Source of the DNA: Dermabacter sp. p3-SID358
GTDB taxonomy: Bacteria; Actinomycetota; Actinomycetes; Actinomycetales; Dermabacteraceae
Assembly (NCBI RefSeq): GCF_025147465.1
Contig: NZ_JALXOZ010000017.1
Span: forward strand, 1 to 46,358
DNA length: 46,358 nt
Direction: 5' to 3'
This document shows, in pieces, positions 41,917 to 46,358 of this stretch. Within the stretch, counting starts at the first letter, position 1. Each line of letters begins with the position of its first letter. The notes beneath the pieces are model-generated. The model did not search any database, was not told the DNA's origin, and saw only the letters and a program-made list of their open reading frames with translations. Made by a program: the position numbers and the translations under genes.

Positions 41917-43163
41917 AAAGCTCGAAGGTGAGGGACTGGCTGCGCGCGGGTGCTTCGCGCTCGGGCGGTGGCGCATGGCAAATTCTTCTCGCTGCTATGA
42001 CCGCGGCGGCCGCGTATTGGATCTCCGAGCATGTGTGGGGGCACGTCGCACCCTTTTATTCGAGCATCACGGCCTTCCTCATCATCGGCCTCACACTCGA
42101 AACGAAGATTCGCAAGAGTATTGACATGAGCACGGGGGTGTTCATGGGGATCATTCTTGGCGAACTCGCGCGTCTCGTTATTGGCTCGGGAACATGGCAG
42201 CTCTTTGTGACTCTTTTTGCCTCGCTCATGCTCGCGCGGTTTATCAAAGCGAGCGTGATTTTCTCGATTCAGGTGGGCATCCAGTCCATGATCGTTTTGC
42301 TCCTGCCGCAAACCCCTATGATGACTCCGCAGGGAAGGGCTCTTGACGCGATCACGGGTATCTCGCTCGGTCTTCTCGTCCATATTGCGTTCTCGCGTGA
42401 CCCGCGCCGCGAGCAGCGCAAAGCGGCCGACAAATTCTTCACGGAGCTCAAAGGCGCGCTCACGAAGCTGAGCGAAGCCGCACGCAAGGGCGATTCTCGG
42501 CTCGCAACGAAGGTCCTCACCCAGATCCGCACGACTTCCCAGCGCTATACCGACGCGTGGGCCCTCGCGAACGAGACCGCCAACGAGCTCACGAGCTACT
42601 CCCCCACGCTTCACCGTCACTATGAGCACGTGAGCCGCGTGCAACACCTCCTCGTGGGAAGCGATCGCGCTATGCGCAACGCCCGGGTCATTGCGAGGCG
42701 AGAGGGTGAGTTCCTGCGCGTCACGCAACCCCACACCTTCCCGAACCTCGCCGAGGCTCTCACGGCTGCAGTCGACGCGGTCGACGAGATTCAGGCAGGG
42801 GTCGATTCAGAGGCTGACTTCACGATTGCCAGGCGCAAACTCCGCATCTTTTGCGCGCACCTCACCCCGGAAACTCTGCTCGCTACGGCGGAAGGAACCG
42901 TCGGGCGCCTCGGCCACTTTGAAGGGGTCTCCCTCGTAATTCAAATGCGAGCCCTCGCGGTGGACCTTCTTGAAGCAACGGGTCTTCCGAGCTCGGATGC
43001 CCGCCGCTTCCTCCCCTCCCTCATCGTTGTTGCCGACGCCAATATTGTGGGCCCGCGCCCCATTACTCGCGAGATGAAGGCGGTTGAGCCCCCTGCCTCT
43101 ACGGAAGCGCTCGAGCTGCTCATCACCGATCGCACCGATCCCGACCGTAGGATGAAGCCGTGA
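41913..43163 (+). CDS. FUSC-family / aromatic acid exporter-like membrane protein
   Basis: Protein of 416 residues. The first 165 residues contain about five hydrophobic helices beginning GGGAWQILLAAMTAAAAYWI, with FIKASVIFSIQVG later, as in FUSC/ArAE proteins. The remaining 250 residues are soluble and helical, starting with DPRREQRKAADKFF, and probably form a cytoplasmic domain. Family members are thought to export aromatic acids or act in stress, but the substrate is unknown. The GTG start overlaps the upstream stop (GTGA), and the stop overlaps the next gene's GTG, giving a chain of coupled genes. Confidence 0.82.
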   Translation: MKSSKVRDWLRAGASRSGGGAWQILLAAMTAAAAYWISEHVWGHVAPFYSSITAFLIIGLTLETKIRKSIDMSTGVFMGIILGELARLVIGSGTWQLFVTLFASLMLARFIKASVIFSIQVGIQSMIVLLLPQTPMMTPQGRALDAITGISLGLLVHIAFSRDPRREQRKAADKFFTELKGALTKLSEAARKGDSRLATKVLTQIRTTSQRYTDAWALANETANELTSYSPTLHRHYEHVSRVQHLLVGSDRAMRNARVIARREGEFLRVTQPHTFPNLAEALTAAVDAVDEIQAGVDSEADFTIARRKLRIFCAHLTPETLLATAEGTVGRLGHFEGVSLVIQMRALAVDLLEATGLPSSDARRFLPSLIVVADANIVGPRPITREMKAVEPPASTEALELLITDRTDPDRRMKP

Positions 43164-43483
43164 TTACCTACACCATTGCCTACTACCTGTCCCTAGCCCT
43201 CGCCGTGGTTTTCGTGGGAATCGAGGCCTGGGCACTCATCAACGCGCTCCGCTTTCCGGCGAACGCCTACGATGCGGCATTCAAGCGAACAAAAACATTT
43301 TGGTCGCTCATGACGGCTGGCGCACTCGTGATCGGTGTAGTCACGGGCTTCGGCCGCGGCGTGGGTCCTTTCACGATCATGCTTCAGATCATTGGTTTCG
43401 TCATGGCGGGAGTGTTTCTCGCCGACGTGCTCCCGGCCTTGCGCCAGGTCATGGGAAACGCACGGGGACCCCGCTCACGTTAG
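43160..43483 (+). CDS. DUF2516 family membrane protein
   Basis: Small membrane protein of 107 residues with three hydrophobic helices (about 5-28, 48-66 and 72-92). The segment RFPANAYDAAFKRTKTFW after the first helix is typical of the actinobacterial DUF2516 family, whose function is unknown. The GTG start overlaps the FUSC stop (GTGA). Its stop overlaps the stop of the converging MarR gene by four bases, leaving no room for a terminator. Confidence 0.85.
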   Translation: MITYTIAYYLSLALAVVFVGIEAWALINALRFPANAYDAAFKRTKTFWSLMTAGALVIGVVTGFGRGVGPFTIMLQIIGFVMAGVFLADVLPALRQVMGNARGPRSR

Positions 43484-43950
43484 CTTTCGTCGCTCCCCGC
43501 ACTGTCGCCTGCCATTGTGGCGCGCACCCGCTCCCCCATGGCATGCACAACCGCACGGGCTTCGTCCAGGTCGTCCGCGGCAAGGGCTCCCGAATAGTAC
43601 TCTTCCCAGGTCTTGTGCATCGCTGCGACGGCCTGCTCGCCCTTCTCCGTAATAAAAAGGTGGTTGGAGCGGCGATCGACCATATCGGGTACGCGCCCAA
43701 CGAGCCCATTTATTTCGAGGTCGCGGATCGCGGCGCTCGCATTTGAGGGGCGCAGAATGATGTCCTCGGCGACCTTGCCCGGGGTAACGCCCGGGGTTCG
43801 CCCGATGTGACGAAGAATCATTGCTTCGACCGTTGAAAGACCGCGCATGCCGGGAATATCAACCGGGAGCGCTTGGATCCGACGCGAAATGAGGAGCATC
43901 TCGTCGATGATCTCGACGAGTGGTGTCAGTGTGCGGCTTTCGGCAGACAC
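43480..43950 (-). CDS. MarR-family transcriptional regulator
   Basis: Winged-helix regulator of 156 residues from the GTG at 43950, chosen because AAAGG lies five bases upstream; an open frame to 44016 adds an unlikely Cys-rich leader. The DNA-binding domain shows LSTVEAMILRHIGRTPGVTPGKV, PSNASAAIRDLEINGLVGR and the wing DRRSNHLFITEKGEQ. MarR proteins form dimers that repress efflux genes until a ligand binds. It lies 102 bases downstream of the MATE exporter gene in the same direction, so they may be co-transcribed and linked in function. Confidence 0.88.
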   Translation of the reverse strand: MSAESRTLTPLVEIIDEMLLISRRIQALPVDIPGMRGLSTVEAMILRHIGRTPGVTPGKVAEDIILRPSNASAAIRDLEINGLVGRVPDMVDRRSNHLFITEKGEQAVAAMHKTWEEYYSGALAADDLDEARAVVHAMGERVRATMAGDSAGSDES

Positions 43951-44052
43951 GGTGACCTTTCTGCTCGGTGGCGAGTACTCTCCCCGCCCGGGGCACACGC
44001 AAGTATGCCCCATCAAACCTGGTAAAGAATCACTCCCGCGACACCTGGGGTT

Positions 44053-45630
44053 TTACCGGTGTTCATCCTCCGGATCCTCGGAAGTATGATCGTGCGCGTC
44101 AAGAAGATCGCCCTCGTCAAGCGCGGGGAACTGCCCCGTTTCACCGCGATCGCGCACGATCGGGATCGCACCCGTACGCACATCCTCGAAACTCTCGCCC
44201 TGAAGAATCGTCGGGTCGGCGACGACACCTTTCTCAGCAAGGAACGGTGCGGATAGCACCTCGATCTCTTCGGTGCGCGGGCCCTGACGGTAGGTGCGGG
44301 TATTGAGCTTGCGGCTGATCACGATGTAGGACGGAATGAGAAGCGCGATCGAGCCGACCCACGCGAGCGGCCCGCCCCACGCAACGCCGATAAAGCCAAA
44401 GGATGCACCGAGAACCACGGCGGTGAACACGCGCATGATGAGCTCGGCGATGCCGGAATAAAACGGCGGCTTCATGTGCCCGAGGCCCTGGAGGGAGCCT
44501 CGAACGACGAACAGAATGCCGAGGGTCCAGTACGCCACGGAGTAGATCTTGAGCGCGTCGTGGGCGAGTGTCAAAACGCCCGGTTCGCCATCGCCGACAA
44601 ACATCTCGACAAACACGCCACCGAGCATGAAGAGCGAAGTTCCAATCGCGACCGACACGACGATGCTCACGACAAGAGCCTGCCGCACACCAAGCTTCAC
44701 GCGCGCGATCTGCCGAGCACCGTAGTTCTGCGCAACAAAGGTCGAGGTAGCAAGGCCGAGCGAGGCGAGGAAGGTGATGGCGATGCCGTCGACCCTCCCC
44801 GCGGCGGTAAACGCCGCGACGGAATCGGGCCCGAGCGCGTTGAGGCGCACTTGCACGGCGATCGTCCCGATCGCGATGACCGATGTCTGGAAGCCGAGCG
44901 GGAGGCCAAGGTAGAGATGTTCGCGAAGCTCCGGAAGCGTCACCTTCCAGTCGTCTCGATTCAAATGAAGAACGGGAATTCGGCTACGAACCCACACCAC
45001 GCACGCCAGAACGGACGTGAGTTGTGAGACCGCCGTGGAGATTGCCGCACCCGCGATTCCCCACTCGAAGACCGCGACGAAAAGAATCACGAGGACAACG
45101 TTGAGCAGGCACGAAAGCACGAGGAATACGAGCGGCGTGCGAGAGTCTCCGACTGCACGGATCACGGCGGCAAGAAAGTCGAAGAAGACGAGCGTGAACA
45201 TGAAAAGGAAGCTCCAGAACCCGAAGGTCACGGCATCGTCTAAAAGTTCCGGCGGTGTCTGCATGAGCTGGAGCAGGGGCCGAATGAAGATCGTGCCCAC
45301 GAGGGTCATGACCAGGCTCGAAAGTGCCGAAAGAATTGCGCCTGCTGCAACTGAGCGCCGAACGCCCTTCACGTCATTTGCGCCAAAAGCCTGCGCGACG
45401 GGGATCGCGAAACCGCTCGTCATGCCCCATGCAAAACCCGTAATGAGGAACAGGAGGCTCATGCTCGCCCCCACCGACGCGAGGGACAGGACGCCGAGGT
45501 ATCTGCCCACGACCATCGCGTCGATGAACTGGTAGAGCTGTTGCACGACGTTGCCGATCAAGAGCGGCACCGAGAAGAGCACGATCGCTTTCCACGGCGT
45601 TCCCTTCAAGAGGCCTTGCGATTGTGGCAC
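44053..45630 (-). CDS. MATE-family efflux transporter
   Basis: Multidrug/cation antiporter of 525 residues with twelve hydrophobic helices. Family segments include GNVVQQLYQFIDAMVVGRYLG near the N-terminus, and a second, symmetric half starting TSVIAIGTIAVQVRLNALGP with STFVAQNYGARQIARVK. A hydrophilic acidic tail of about 75 residues follows the last helix. I chose the GTG at 45630, with GCGGAG six bases upstream; an ATG at 45654 with AGG seven bases upstream is an alternative adding eight residues. It exports organic cations or drugs by Na+ or H+ exchange; the substrate is unknown. The MarR gene follows. Confidence 0.9.
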   Translation of the reverse strand: MPQSQGLLKGTPWKAIVLFSVPLLIGNVVQQLYQFIDAMVVGRYLGVLSLASVGASMSLLFLITGFAWGMTSGFAIPVAQAFGANDVKGVRRSVAAGAILSALSSLVMTLVGTIFIRPLLQLMQTPPELLDDAVTFGFWSFLFMFTLVFFDFLAAVIRAVGDSRTPLVFLVLSCLLNVVLVILFVAVFEWGIAGAAISTAVSQLTSVLACVVWVRSRIPVLHLNRDDWKVTLPELREHLYLGLPLGFQTSVIAIGTIAVQVRLNALGPDSVAAFTAAGRVDGIAITFLASLGLATSTFVAQNYGARQIARVKLGVRQALVVSIVVSVAIGTSLFMLGGVFVEMFVGDGEPGVLTLAHDALKIYSVAYWTLGILFVVRGSLQGLGHMKPPFYSGIAELIMRVFTAVVLGASFGFIGVAWGGPLAWVGSIALLIPSYIVISRKLNTRTYRQGPRTEEIEVLSAPFLAEKGVVADPTILQGESFEDVRTGAIPIVRDRGETGQFPALDEGDLLDAHDHTSEDPEDEHR

Positions 45631-45654
45631 GTGAGCTCCGCCTTCCTCGCGCAT

Positions 45655-45846
45655 AGGGTGACCTGAAGTTCGTCCAGTTTAATCCCGCTTACGGCTCGAG
45701 CGTGATGAAGCGGAAAACGCGTTCCATGTGTTCACATCGTGAGCGCCTCGGACCTGTAGCCACCTCGCGCGATGCTCGGGATACTGACTACCGGTGTCTC
45801 GTGGATCTACCAAACAATGTCAGCGTTCGGAGAGTAAGTTGGAGGC
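45655..45846. other. Divergent promoter region MATE / yccF
   Basis: No gene seen. A small inverted repeat ATGTG-TT-CACAT at 45726-45737 lies about 95 bases upstream of the MATE start and could be an operator. No strong hairpin was found. Confidence 0.35.
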
Positions 45847-46248
45847 ATGCGCACCATCATTAATGTCATCCTCAACATCATTTGGGTCATCACCGCCGGT
45901 TTCTGGCTCTGGCTCGGCTACATCCTCGCTGGCATCGTGGCATGCATCTTCATCGTCACGATTCCCTTCGGTCTCGCGAGCTTCCGCATCGCGAACTACG
46001 TCATTCTCCCCTTCGGTCGAGAGGCCGTTCAGGTACGGCCCCTCGGTGCGGTCGGGACTCTCGGCAACGTCGTGTGGTTCCTCATCGCGGGGCTCTGGCT
46101 CGCCGCGGGCCACGTGGTGACCGCAATCGCGCAAGCAGTAACAATCATTGGCCTCCCGCTCGCCTGGGCGAACATCAAGCTCATTCCCATTACGTGCTTC
46201 CCCTTCGGCAAAGAGATTGTCACGACAGGTGACGCGAGCGTCATCTGA
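45847..46248 (+). CDS. yccF: YccF domain-containing membrane protein
   Basis: Small inner-membrane protein of 133 residues carrying two YccF (DUF307) repeats. Each repeat has a hydrophobic hairpin followed by a conserved stretch, TIPFGLASFRIANYVILPFG in the first and GLPLAWANIKLIPITCFPFG in the second. The segment REAVQVRPLGAVGTLGNVVWFLIAG links them. Function is unknown. GGAGG lies just before the ATG, unusually close at one base; a second GGAGAG lies further upstream. The start fits the family well. Confidence 0.9.
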   Translation: MRTIINVILNIIWVITAGFWLWLGYILAGIVACIFIVTIPFGLASFRIANYVILPFGREAVQVRPLGAVGTLGNVVWFLIAGLWLAAGHVVTAIAQAVTIIGLPLAWANIKLIPITCFPFGKEIVTTGDASVI

Positions 46249-46336
46249 TTAGTCCGTCGATCGCGAACTATGCCTGATTCACGATCGGGGGCGAGAACTT
46301 GACGAACGAGGATTCGCACGTGGTCATCGCCGAGTA

Positions 46337-46358
46337 AGAAAGGAAGGTGCCCCTGCCA
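46337..46358 (+). promoter_or_regulatory. Possible ribosome site of a gene continuing beyond the window
   Basis: AAGAAAGGAAG is followed by GTG at 46347. This could be the start of the next gene, or the true start may lie past the window edge. Too little sequence remains to judge. Confidence 0.2.

Noticed and set aside
1..46358. Prophage, insertion sequence or defence island
   Set aside because: No transposase, integrase, phage structural, toxin-antitoxin or restriction genes were recognised; nearly all genes fit core or common actinobacterial functions.

Overview
The window reads as chromosomal DNA of a high-GC Gram-positive actinobacterium. The evidence is strong GC bias at third codon positions with many GTG starts, lipobox lipoproteins, a DUF222/HNH (13E12-family) gene, DUF2516, a NUDIX plus histidine-phosphatase protein of the MutT1 type, a PhoP-type PHO box, and BkdABC-type 2-oxoacid dehydrogenase genes. 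A member of the Micrococcales is my inference; no rRNA or other marker in the window fixes the genus.

Layout. 1-2275: Old Yellow Enzyme/FadH-like reductase with a terminator on each side. 2284-6256: FtsX-type ABC exporter divergent from a NarL-family sensor kinase/regulator pair. 6257-9124: a 408-base gap with three DnaA-box-like sites, then a DUF222/HNH gene with a very A+C-rich 3' half. 9125-15247: a coupled minus-strand operon of tandem HAD phosphatase, NHLRC2-like thioredoxin/NHL protein, and a 929-residue membrane protein that I align by eye with membrane pyrophosphatases but which lacks their catalytic residues. 15370-16776: flavin monooxygenase. 16745-24201 (minus): aminotransferase, branched-chain 2-oxoacid dehydrogenase E1alpha/E1beta/E2, two fluoride-channel subunits and a CopD-CtaG fusion whose CtaG half has lost most expected histidines. 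24258-28866 (plus): purB, a CsoR-type regulator and pyruvate phosphate dikinase, ended by a bidirectional terminator.

28946-33023 (minus): lipoprotein, short-chain dehydrogenase, rhodanese, and a second FtsX-type ABC pair. 33270-37510 (minus): complete pstSCAB phosphate transporter with a PHO box upstream and a terminator-like hairpin between pstS and pstC. 37738-38673 (minus): NUDIX/histidine phosphatase. 38804-39607: unknown membrane protein. 39690-43483 (plus): a tight operon of nitrobindin-like protein, YgfZ, a small hypothetical, a FUSC-family protein and DUF2516. 43480-45630 (minus): MATE exporter followed by a MarR regulator. 45847-46248: YccF protein.

The main points of interest are the apparent pseudo-pyrophosphatase and its operon, the histidine-depleted CtaG domain, a 13-base word found four times in unrelated contexts, and the DnaA-box cluster before the HNH gene. 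No CRISPR array, tRNA, rRNA, insertion sequence or prophage was seen. All homology statements come from reading the sequence, not from database searches.
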